Of a stretch of DNA of 14,192 nucleotides, positions 7,418 to 14,192 are shown in pieces; the stretch's first letter is position 1; each line of letters starts with the position of its first letter. This stretch comes from Spirochaetia bacterium UBA6919. Its GTDB lineage: Bacteria > Spirochaetota > UBA6919. The notes beneath the pieces were generated by a model, which was not told the origin of the DNA, did not search any database, and saw only the letters and a list, made by a program, of their open reading frames with translations. Location of the stretch: the NCBI GenBank assembly GCA_002450905.1, contig DKAT01000030.1:1-14192 (forward strand), written 5' to 3'. Position numbers and translations under genes: made by a program.

Positions 7418-7957
7418 ATGACTCAAAACGCTTTGTTAAACGATACCACGAGAGTTAAGAGTTTTATCAATCAATTGGTCAAGGATAACTATCGTCTTAA
7501 CGATAAAAGTACATTCCAGCTTATCTTTGATTCTGACTTAAAAATACCCTATCTAAAAAACATTCGTAACCAGGCTTACAAAGTAAATTGTATGATTAAT
7601 ATCCTTGTCAGTGAACTGAATAAACTTGGCCGAAATATTAACTACACCAAAATAAAAGATGATTTCGTTAATAGGGATAGTAAGAAAAAAGCTCTGGTAT
7701 ATCAAGTTTTGGCATATGAGGAAGATACGCGAAAACTTGTTGATTATTATTTTATTTTTGATACTCAACTGATAAAACTATTTTGCTTTAAAAGAGATAC
7801 TGATTTTTCAAAAGAAAATAAACGTCTAATTAAAGTAATATCTTATTTATATAATCAACTTTATAAAGATCATGAGGAAGTTTATAAGATACTTAAAGAA
7901 AATGGATTTTCAGTAACTGTTGAAGAAGTTTATCATCTGATTAAAGAGTTTTTATAA
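7418..7957 (+). CDS. Hypothetical protein, 179 residues
   Basis: I do not recognise this protein. It is a soluble, Lys/Asn-rich sequence with no signal peptide, transmembrane segment, Cys cluster or nucleotide-binding motif. The N-terminal half is mixed (IRNQAYKVNCMINILVSELNKLG looks helical), the centre has an apparent beta strand pair (KLVDYYFIFDTQLIKLFCFKRD, about residues 107-128), and the C-terminus is helical (RLIKVISYLYNQLYKDHEEVYKIL, then VEEVYHLIKEFL). The start is well supported: a near-perfect SD, GGAGGGG (7409-7415), lies just before ATG 7418. It ends the plus-strand run and converges on panC. Coding potential is good and function unknown; the strong SD suggests a well-expressed gene. 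Confidence 0.82.
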   Translation: MTQNALLNDTTRVKSFINQLVKDNYRLNDKSTFQLIFDSDLKIPYLKNIRNQAYKVNCMINILVSELNKLGRNINYTKIKDDFVNRDSKKKALVYQVLAYEEDTRKLVDYYFIFDTQLIKLFCFKRDTDFSKENKRLIKVISYLYNQLYKDHEEVYKILKENGFSVTVEEVYHLIKEFL

Positions 7958-8046
7958 TCCAAAGTTTAAAAAGTTATTTAATGGTAAAGTTGTTGTGGGA
8001 ATTAGAGAAGAAAATTCTCAAAAAATGATATTATTTGTATAAGTGT

Positions 8047-8079
8047 TTTTCCCATGATTTTCCCATCTTTCTCCCATGA
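8047..8079. repeat. Three tandem 11-bp repeats
   Basis: Three contiguous 11-bp units: TTTTCCCATGA (8047-8057), TTTTCCCATCT (8058-8068) and TTCTCCCATGA (8069-8079). The CCCAT core recurs exactly every 11 bp (8051, 8062, 8073), about one helical turn. They lie between convergent genes, 63 bp beyond the panC stop. A phased protein-binding site or an array arisen by slippage are both possible. Confidence 0.6.
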
Positions 8080-8141
8080 GTTGAGTATTTGAATTGAAGT
8101 TATTATATACTTATTTTATGAAAATTTCGTATTAATCATTA

Positions 8142-8987
8142 TTAATATTCAATGATGGCATTATCAATTAAACGGACTTTATCGATATAAATGGCTAAAC
8201 CTATAAATAGTGAATTATTGATATAATTTAAAGGTTCAAGATTTTGTGGATCACAGATTTCAATATAATCAATTATTATATGGGTCGATTTTAAAAGAAA
8301 GTTACTTATCCTAATCTTTAATTCAGCCGGATCTAATACCCCCTCTTTTACCCATTCTTTTGATAATTTTAATGCCTGATTTAATTTCAGAGCTTCGTTA
8401 ATCATATCCTCTGATAGATACTGGTTTCTTGAACTGAGTGCCAATCCCTGGTGATCCCGTACTATTGGCATTATTTTAACTTTCATTGGAATATTTAAAT
8501 CTTCCACTAGTCGTTTTATTATAAGTGCTTGTTGATAATCCTTTTGTCCAAAATAAGATATTGTTGGTATCATGATGTTAAATAATTTCGTACAAATCGT
8601 TGTTACCCCTTTAAAATGATCTGGACGAGACAGTCCACATAATTTATTGGTTAAACCCTGGACTTCCACTGTAGTTAAGAAGGAATTGGGATACATATCT
8701 TCGACTTCTGGTTTAAAAAGGATATCGACCTGGAGTTCTTTTAATTTGTTAATATCTTGTTCTATAGGGCGGGGGTATTTGTTGAGGTCTTCGTGAGGGG
8801 CAAATTGTTTTGGGTTGACAAAAATGCTTACTATAGTGATGTCATTATTCTTGTTGGATTCGCGAATAAGAGATTGATGACCTTCGTGGAGGGCTCCCAT
8901 TGTAGGGACGAAACCTATGGATTTGTTTTGCCGGATCAATGATAGAGATTTTGATTGCATTTCTTTGGGATGGGTTAAGATTTCCAT
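8142..8987 (-). CDS. panC: Pantothenate synthetase
   Basis: 281 residues, standard length. It joins pantoate and beta-alanine using ATP (via pantoyl adenylate) to make pantothenate for CoA. The nucleotidyltransferase HIGH-like motif is in PTMGALHEGH (28-37, His34 and His37). FVNPKQFAPHEDLNKYPR (56-73), RPDHFKGVTTI (121-131), KDYQQALIIKRL (149-160) and the KMSK-like GLALSSRNQYL (181-191) are all present. The residue before GLA is Gln180, where many family members have Asp; this is a minor variation. The start at 8987 fits the family N-terminus, but the SD is poor. It lies 15 nt downstream of mqnC and is probably the second gene of a two-gene operon. panB and panD are not in the window. Confidence 0.97.
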   Translation of the reverse strand: MEILTHPKEMQSKSLSLIRQNKSIGFVPTMGALHEGHQSLIRESNKNNDITIVSIFVNPKQFAPHEDLNKYPRPIEQDINKLKELQVDILFKPEVEDMYPNSFLTTVEVQGLTNKLCGLSRPDHFKGVTTICTKLFNIMIPTISYFGQKDYQQALIIKRLVEDLNIPMKVKIMPIVRDHQGLALSSRNQYLSEDMINEALKLNQALKLSKEWVKEGVLDPAELKIRISNFLLKSTHIIIDYIEICDPQNLEPLNYINNSLFIGLAIYIDKVRLIDNAIIEY

Positions 8988-9002
8988 AGGATTGGCTCGA
9001 AA

Positions 9003-10109
9003 TTAATTGGGCATATTGTTGTAGAGGGTGTTGCGTTTGAAGGGTTTGTATCCTGCTTCCTCAATGAGTTTGCGGATTTTATTTTCTGTCATTTCAAAAG
9101 ATGTTCCTGCTGAACTGACCACATTTTCTTCGATCATGATTGAACCCAGATCATTGGCACCGAAACTTAAGGATAGTTGACCGATTTGTTCTCCCTGAGT
9201 GACCCAGGAACCCTGTATGTTGGTGAAATTATCTAAATAGATACGGGATAGGGCGAGGGTTTTTAAATATTCGTGGCTGTATATAGATTTAGCATCTAAG
9301 GGGGTATCGCCTTTTTGAAATGTCCAGGGGATGAAGGCTGTAAAACCTCCTGTTTTATCCTGTAGATGACGGATTTTATCAAGGTGCTCTATTCTTTCTT
9401 CAATGGTTTCGATGTGTCCGAACATCATGGTGGCGGTTGTCTTTAACCCAAGTGAATGGGCAGTTTCCATAACTGATAACCATTCTTCAGAAGAACATTT
9501 TTTTGGGCTAATTTCATTTCTTACTCTATCAGCAAGGATTTCTGCACCACCTCCGGGAATAGAATCCAGGCCTGAATCTATAAGACTTTTGATTATATCT
9601 TTTAGGGATTTTTTTTCTAATTGGCTTAGGTAAACAATTTCTGGGGGAGAGAAGCCGTGGATGTGGATTTCGCTGGTGTTTTTGATGAGTTCTAAGAGAT
9701 GTTTATAGTAATCCAGTTTTAAGTAGGGGTTTAATCCTCCCTGCATTAATATACCTGTTCCACCCAGAGATTTTGTTTCAAGTACTTTTTGTTGGATAAT
9801 TTCATCAGGTAGAACATACCCCTCATTATCTCCTGGTTTCCTGTAGAAGGCACAGAAATGACAGTGAGTTATACAAACATTTGTATAGTTAATATTCCGA
9901 TCGACGATGTAGCTTGCAATATCAGGTTGGGTCTTGTGTATGCGGATGTGATTTGCCAGTTTGCCCAGTGTGATGAGGTCTGTATTGTGGTAGAGGTCAA
10001 GAGCTTCTTCCGATGTGATTCGCTTTAAATCAAGGATTTTATGAATGATAGGATGTGTTTTTGTTGTATTCATTTCAAATAAAATAATATGGGAGTCAAG
10101 GTTTGTCAA
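9003..10109 (-). CDS. mqnC: Cyclic dehypoxanthinyl futalosine synthase
   Basis: A radical SAM enzyme of the futalosine pathway that cyclises dehypoxanthine futalosine toward menaquinone. 368 residues as drawn. The CxxxCxxC cluster is Cys79, Cys83 and Cys86 (NVCITHCHFCAF). The MqnC-type blocks are GGTGILMQGGLNP (115-127), IHIHGFSPPEI, DSIPGGGAEIL (181-191), ISPKKCSSEEWL, TATMMFGH (about 224-231) and TGGFTAFIPWTFQ (252-264), distinguishing it from MqnE and CofH. The start is uncertain. TTG 10109 has an AAGGA SD only 4 nt upstream; ATG 10073 (residue 13) has no SD but sits just after a promoter-like TTGACA-N17-TATTTT. Residues 1-12 look unconserved. mqnA, B, D and E are not present here. Confidence 0.95.
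   Translation of the reverse strand: MTNLDSHIILFEMNTTKTHPIIHKILDLKRITSEEALDLYHNTDLITLGKLANHIRIHKTQPDIASYIVDRNINYTNVCITHCHFCAFYRKPGDNEGYVLPDEIIQQKVLETKSLGGTGILMQGGLNPYLKLDYYKHLLELIKNTSEIHIHGFSPPEIVYLSQLEKKSLKDIIKSLIDSGLDSIPGGGAEILADRVRNEISPKKCSSEEWLSVMETAHSLGLKTTATMMFGHIETIEERIEHLDKIRHLQDKTGGFTAFIPWTFQKGDTPLDAKSIYSHEYLKTLALSRIYLDNFTNIQGSWVTQGEQIGQLSLSFGANDLGSIMIEENVVSSAGTSFEMTENKIRKLIEEAGYKPFKRNTLYNNMPN
10081..10109 (-). promoter_or_regulatory. Candidate mqnC promoter, possibly leaderless
   Basis: On the minus strand TTGACA (10109-10104) is followed after exactly 17 nt by TATTTT (10086-10081, 4/6 to consensus), then 7 nt to ATG 10073. Transcription from it would begin at or almost at that ATG, giving a leaderless mqnC-panC mRNA. 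It competes with the reading in which TTG 10109, part of the same TTGACA, is the start codon. Confidence 0.35.
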
Positions 10110-10575
10110 TAGATCCTTCGCTTAATCCTGTGTATATTTGATATTGTATAAATTATACTGTAGACCTCTACAAAATTGACTTGTTTATATTTAAATAAAA
10201 ATCATTGGGAATAATTTAGGTGAGTACTAATGAAAGTAAGATATTTATTTATAACTATATAAAAATATAATGTTTATGAATTCATGTTAAAAAAATATAT
10301 AGGTAAGAAATCATAATTTTTCTAATTATGAATTTACTTTTAATCAATTTTTAATTATACTGATATTTATGTATGTTTAAATATTGTTGATGCCGGACAA
10401 AATATTATTAAAATAGCTTCTCAAATCTTTGAAAGAAAACGTTTTATAGTTGGCTGTAGAAATATTTTTCTTTTTTATTTTATAATAATTTATCACTAAA
10501 TAAATAAGAAGCTAAGATTCATGTAAGGTATTAATTGGTAATTAAAATATAAAATCGTAGTCTGATCTTTTAAGT
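10110..10575. other. 466-bp intergenic region between divergent genes
   Basis: No convincing gene lies here. The region should hold the divergent promoters of mqnC-panC and nadB. A TATAAA at 10548-10553 could be a nadB -10, but no -35 at proper spacing is visible. One plus-strand frame stays open from 10344 to the TAA at 10497-10499 (51 codons) but has no ATG, GTG or TTG; it may be a decayed gene or chance. No clear riboswitch or T-box fold was recognised. Confidence 0.6.
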
Positions 10576-12153
10576 ATGATAAGTATAATAGAATCTGATG
10601 TATTAATTATTGGTAGCGGAATTGCTGGAGCATGTTGTGCTCTGGAACTTGCTAATAAAAACATTAAGGTATCCTTAATAAATAAAATGCCTTCCATAGA
10701 AGAATCTAATACTAAATATGCCCAGGGAGGTATTGTAGGTGAAGGTATTGATGACAATCCAGAATTGCTTATTCAGGATATATTAGCTGCTGGAGATGGA
10801 CTTGGATATCACAAAGCAGTTAAAATGTTGGCTACACAAGGACCAAAGCTCGTTAATGACTTTCTAATTTCACAAATCGGTGTGGATTTTAATAAAGATC
10901 AAAATGGGAATCTTCTTCGCACTTATGAAGCAGCACATTCAACTCGTCGCGTCCTATTTGTTAAGGATCACACAGGAAGTGAAATCATACATAAATTATT
11001 TTCTAAGATTGAAAATAATCCCCTTATAAATGTATACACGAATCATGTTGCTATTGATATTATTACAACAAATCACCACTCAAATGATCCGCTGGATATA
11101 TACGAAGACAATAAGTGTCTTGGTGCTTATGTTTATGATAGCAAGGAAGAGAAGGTAAAAATCTTTTTCGCAAAGAAAACTGTCCTTGCTACAGGAGGAG
11201 TTGGGAATATATTCCTGTACACATCTAATCCTGGGTGTGCTACAGGGGATGGACTAGCGATGGCATATCGGGCTGGAGCAAAGATTATCAATGCTGAATA
11301 TGTCCAATTTCATCCTACAACATTGTTTCATAGAGATGCAAACAGATTTCTTATTTCTGAATCTTTACGAGGAGAAGGAGCAAGATTAAAAGATCATACT
11401 GGCAAATATTTTATGGAATCTTATGAACCCAGTATGAGGGATTTAGCTCCAAGAGACGTGATTTCACGTGCTATTTATGAGGAATTACATAAAACGGATA
11501 AGGGATATGTCCTTCTAGATACTTCTCCAATCTCAGAAAAGGGGATTGATCTGTCTAAACGATATCCAACCATTTATAATCATTGTCTTAGCCTGGGTAT
11601 AGATATAATAAAATCTCCAATACCCGTTGTACCAGCAGCCCATTATTTTTGTGGTGGTATTAAAGTCGATTTGGATGGGAATACAGATATAAATAATTTG
11701 TATGCCATAGGTGAGGTCTCTTGTACAGGGGTGCATGGTGCTAATCGCCTTGCCAGTATTTCACTTCTTGAAGGTTTGGTATGGGGTATTCGTTCTGGAA
11801 AAGATATAATTAATACAATCACCAATATAGATACTTCTCTATTTAATAAAATTTCCCCCTGGAAAGATGTTAAAACAACTCGTAAGATGGATCCTATATT
11901 ATTATTCCAGGATTGGCTGACAATTCGTACAACCATGTGGAATTACGCAGGTATAATTCGTACAAAACGCAGATTAACAAGGGCTTTAGCAGACCTCGGA
12001 TATCTATCCCATCGTATCGAACAGTTTTATAAAGAATCATTACTTACTAAAGACTTAATTGAACTGAGAAATGGTATGATCACTTCTTTCGTTGTTGTAA
12101 GATCAGCACTGAGTAATAAAAATAGCATGGGATGTCATTATAGAATTGACTAA
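10576..12153 (+). CDS. nadB: L-aspartate oxidase
   Basis: 525 residues, close to E. coli NadB (540). It oxidises L-aspartate to iminoaspartate with FAD, the first step of de novo NAD synthesis before NadA; fumarate or oxygen reoxidises the flavin. The dinucleotide-binding motif is GSGIAG (13-18), followed by STxxAQGG-like NTKYAQGG (45-52). Active-site equivalents visible from the motifs are His246 (VQFHPTT), Arg293 (APRDVISRAI), His356 (PAAHYFCGG) and Arg391 (HGANRLAS). ATGDGLAMAYRAGA (222-235) and the helical C-terminus ending NSMGCHYRID are typical. The start gives the expected N-terminus directly before the FAD fold, but no clear SD precedes it. nadA and nadC are not adjacent. Succinate dehydrogenase/fumarate reductase flavoproteins are related, but the motifs are NadB-type. 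Confidence 0.97.
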   Translation: MISIIESDVLIIGSGIAGACCALELANKNIKVSLINKMPSIEESNTKYAQGGIVGEGIDDNPELLIQDILAAGDGLGYHKAVKMLATQGPKLVNDFLISQIGVDFNKDQNGNLLRTYEAAHSTRRVLFVKDHTGSEIIHKLFSKIENNPLINVYTNHVAIDIITTNHHSNDPLDIYEDNKCLGAYVYDSKEEKVKIFFAKKTVLATGGVGNIFLYTSNPGCATGDGLAMAYRAGAKIINAEYVQFHPTTLFHRDANRFLISESLRGEGARLKDHTGKYFMESYEPSMRDLAPRDVISRAIYEELHKTDKGYVLLDTSPISEKGIDLSKRYPTIYNHCLSLGIDIIKSPIPVVPAAHYFCGGIKVDLDGNTDINNLYAIGEVSCTGVHGANRLASISLLEGLVWGIRSGKDIINTITNIDTSLFNKISPWKDVKTTRKMDPILLFQDWLTIRTTMWNYAGIIRTKRRLTRALADLGYLSHRIEQFYKESLLTKDLIELRNGMITSFVVVRSALSNKNSMGCHYRID

Positions 12154-12325
12154 ATCAACTATTTTATCGATCTTTTCAGCTCTGATTTTTAAAATTATCT
12201 TCTACTTTTAATTATAATTGTAAATAAGGAATCGAAAGAGAGTAGTTTTATGAAATTTCTTATGAAAAAAGAATAATTTGTATTATATTTGATTTATTAT
12301 ACTGAAATTCAATTTGGAAAATATC

Positions 12326-13753
12326 ATGAAAAAATATATTAAAAATGAAAGATACATCTGGATATCCATAATTTTATTTGTTATCATTCTTCAATTCAGC
12401 CCATTTTGTTCTTCAATTGGAAATTCATCCAATGAAGACAATGAAAGAAAATATTTTGAGCTTGTCAAGGAAGCCATTACATACATCCGAACATGGTATG
12501 TTGACGATTCTAAAATTAATTATAAAAATCTGATGCACGGTGCAATCAAAGGTATGCTTGAGTCGCTGAAAGATGATCACACCAGCTTTCTTAATGAAAA
12601 GGAGTTTAAAGAAATAAAAGAAAGTACTACAGGTGCTTTTGGAGGTCTTGGAATTGTTATTACTATAAAAGATGAATATCCCACAGTTATAGCCCCAATA
12701 GAAGACAGTCCAGCTTATAAACTAGGCATTGAACCAGGGGATAAAATTGTCGAAATCGAAGGAAAAACATCACGGGGTATGAAAATCGAAGAAGTAGTTA
12801 AAAAATTGAAAGGGGATCCGGGTACTCGTGTTTCCATAAAAATTGCAAGAGAAGGAGCTTTAGACCTTATCCCATTTGTAATCACAAGAGCCATCATAAA
12901 TGTACCGAGTGTAAAATCAGGTTTTATTAATAAAAATAAAGGTTTGGCATATCTTAAAATCACCACATTTTCTATGAAAACCCCCGATGAACTTCAGGTG
13001 GAACTTGAAAAACTAAACCGGGGTGGAATGAAAAAACTTATTATAGATTTAAGAAACAACCCAGGAGGGCTCTTAAGTTCAGTTGTTAAAGTGGTCAATA
13101 TGTTTTTAAATAGTGGAAAAATTGTTTATACCAAAGGAAGATATGAAAAAGAAAATCAGGTGTTTTATGCTTCCAAAGATAATACGATAGTATCTTATGA
13201 TATTCCTATTGTTATTTTAATCAATGAAGGCAGTGCATCCGCTTCAGAAATATTTGCTGGAGCTTTGCAGGACACAAAAAGAGCTATTTTAATCGGTACA
13301 AAAAGTTTTGGAAAAGGATCTGTGCAAACCATTATAAAACTTGAGCGTAGTCATGAAGAAATTGCCATGCGATTGACTATTCAAAAGTATTATACACCAG
13401 CTGGCCGAAGTATCCATGGAAAGGGAATTAAACCGGATATTGAAGTAAAACTTCCAAAACTAGATTTTGAACAAATTTATATGGAAAAAAAATTATTTGA
13501 TGGGAAATATATTAAAGAATTCATAAAAAAATACCCTCGTTATACAAAAAATCAAGTAGACGAATTTTATAAATTATTGACAAGCAAAGGAATTACTTTA
13601 AAGCTAACAGACATTCAAAGAAAATTAAAAGATCAGTCCAAACGTAAAGGTCTGCAACTGTTTGATATTGATTATGATATTCAATTAAAAAAATCGGTTG
13701 AAATTATCTCAAATAAAAAACATTTTGGCAAGACTGTTACAGTATTCAGGTAA
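12326..13753 (+). CDS. S41 C-terminal processing protease
   Basis: 475 residues, CtpA/Prc-like serine protease of the periplasm or outer face of the membrane. Residues 1-30 include a signal anchor (YIWISIILFVIILQF). An N-terminal helical part (about 40-95) is followed by a PDZ domain (about 99-180, GLGIVITIKDEYPTV, SPAYKLGIEPGDKIVEIEG) and the S41 core. The catalytic Ser305 is in GSASASEIFAGALQD, and the general base Lys330 is in SFGKGSVQT, with the family's 25-residue spacing. DLRNNPGG (241-248) is conserved. A Lys-rich tail of about 100 residues follows the core. Start chosen at ATG 12326 because GGA (12316-12318) is the SD; the in-frame TTG at 12314 overlaps it. A TATACT -10 candidate lies at 12298-12303. 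Substrates are unknown; cleavage of envelope proteins is inferred from the family. Confidence 0.95.
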   Translation: MKKYIKNERYIWISIILFVIILQFSPFCSSIGNSSNEDNERKYFELVKEAITYIRTWYVDDSKINYKNLMHGAIKGMLESLKDDHTSFLNEKEFKEIKESTTGAFGGLGIVITIKDEYPTVIAPIEDSPAYKLGIEPGDKIVEIEGKTSRGMKIEEVVKKLKGDPGTRVSIKIAREGALDLIPFVITRAIINVPSVKSGFINKNKGLAYLKITTFSMKTPDELQVELEKLNRGGMKKLIIDLRNNPGGLLSSVVKVVNMFLNSGKIVYTKGRYEKENQVFYASKDNTIVSYDIPIVILINEGSASASEIFAGALQDTKRAILIGTKSFGKGSVQTIIKLERSHEEIAMRLTIQKYYTPAGRSIHGKGIKPDIEVKLPKLDFEQIYMEKKLFDGKYIKEFIKKYPRYTKNQVDEFYKLLTSKGITLKLTDIQRKLKDQSKRKGLQLFDIDYDIQLKKSVEIISNKKHFGKTVTVFR

Positions 13754-13834
13754 ATATATAAAATAGTATGTCATAAGTAAGTTTGTTGCATTAGAATCCT
13801 GATCTTAACAAATTTTAAATTGAGTTCTATCGGA

Positions 13835-13863
13835 TTGACATTTCAGTGAACGATAAATAGATT
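13835..13863 (+). promoter_or_regulatory. Candidate promoter of last gene
   Basis: TTGACA (13835-13840, 6/6) is followed after 17 nt by TAGATT (13858-13863, 4/6). ATG 13870 comes 6 nt later and has no SD, so transcription from here would give an mRNA with essentially no leader. The geometry is the same as that of the candidate mqnC promoter. Confidence 0.35.
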
Positions 13864-13869
13864 AATTAA

Positions 13870-14192
13870 ATGAATCAGATTAATAAAATTATTAAACTCA
13901 TCTTATTTCTTGTTATTATTCTATTAATTCCATCAATAACTAAAGGTAGTGATCCCAAAATCTTATTTACCCTCGAAGACAAAGTGGGAGATACAATACT
14001 TTTTCAAACCCTTTCTAAACAAGATATATTCTTTAATAATGTAAAATACACAAGGTTAAATCGAAAGATGCTAGGAAAATTTAAAATCATATCTGAAAAC
14101 CAGATGGGTGAAAAGTTATTTAAAGGCCAATTTCGCTTTTATGTTAATTCGATTAAATCAGAAAATGACAAATCTCCAAATAATAATCAATA
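13870..14192 (+). CDS. Secreted hypothetical protein, 3' truncated by window
   Basis: An open frame from ATG 13870 runs off the end of the window with 107 complete codons. Residues 1-25 are a clear signal peptide: Lys-containing n-region, hydrophobic core LILFLVIILLI, then PSITKG. The remainder (SDPKILFTLEDKVGDTILFQTLSKQD..., then NRKMLGKFKI and EKLFKGQFRFYVNSIKS) looks like an exported soluble domain ending, so far, in a Lys/Asn/Ser-rich stretch. I do not recognise a family. No SD is visible. It lies 116 bp after the S41 protease gene on the same strand. Confidence 0.7.
   Translation, partial: MNQINKIIKLILFLVIILLIPSITKGSDPKILFTLEDKVGDTILFQTLSKQDIFFNNVKYTRLNRKMLGKFKIISENQMGEKLFKGQFRFYVNSIKSENDKSPNNNQ

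Noticed and set aside
8005..8019. GAGAA/TTCTC hairpin as terminator of the 7418-7957 gene
   Set aside because: Only 5 bp, A/T-rich, and followed by A residues rather than T; no intrinsic terminator on either strand is supported.
8047..8079. The CCCAT repeats as a CRISPR remnant
   Set aside because: Units are 11 bp and contiguous with no spacers, and no cas gene is present.
10230..10262. Ten-codon ORF after ATG 10230
   Set aside because: Too short, low complexity, and with no conserved feature to support translation.
12314..12325. TTG at 12314 as start of the S41 protease
   Set aside because: It overlaps the GGA that serves as SD for ATG 12326, and no SD precedes it.

Overview
This is an AT-rich bacterial chromosome segment (roughly one-third G+C by eye) with dense genes, frequent TTG/GTG start candidates and good Shine-Dalgarno (SD) sites on only some genes. 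It looks like core genome. I see no transposase, integrase, phage gene, CRISPR array or att-like repeat. An EnvC-like LysM/LytM protein, an S41 periplasmic protease, futalosine-route menaquinone synthesis and a short tmRNA tag ending LALAA suggest a diderm, probably anaerobic or microaerophilic bacterium. A spirochaete-like lineage is possible, but I cannot place it from the sequence alone.

Layout. Positions 136-567 (+) encode a small secreted DUF192 protein, followed by the tmRNA gene ssrA (596-945). A consensus-like promoter (974-1001) then precedes a two-gene signalling operon. Its first gene (1052-4909) encodes a 1285-residue histidine kinase with a peroxiredoxin/thioredoxin-fold domain carrying a CxxC motif at its N-terminus, followed by about six PAS domains and a kinase core. 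The second (4917-6077) encodes a receiver domain fused to another histidine kinase. Next come a LysM + LytM (EnvC-like, catalytically degenerate) envelope protein (6167-6802), apt (6812-7321) and an unrecognised 179-residue protein (7418-7957). On the minus strand lie mqnC (9003-10109) and panC (8142-8987), 15 nt apart. After a 466-bp gap come nadB (10576-12153, +), an S41 C-terminal processing protease (12326-13753, +) and a secreted protein cut by the window end (13870 onward, +).

How the genes fit together. mqnC, panC and nadB make menaquinone, pantothenate/CoA and NAD respectively. NadB can pass electrons to fumarate or quinone-linked acceptors, which fits a menaquinone-based metabolism. 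The LysM/LytM protein and the S41 protease act on the cell wall and envelope. The most unusual element is the kinase pair: the first kinase places a thiol-redox domain where a sensory input domain is expected, and the second gene supplies the receiver. No DNA-binding or enzymatic output domain is encoded next to them.
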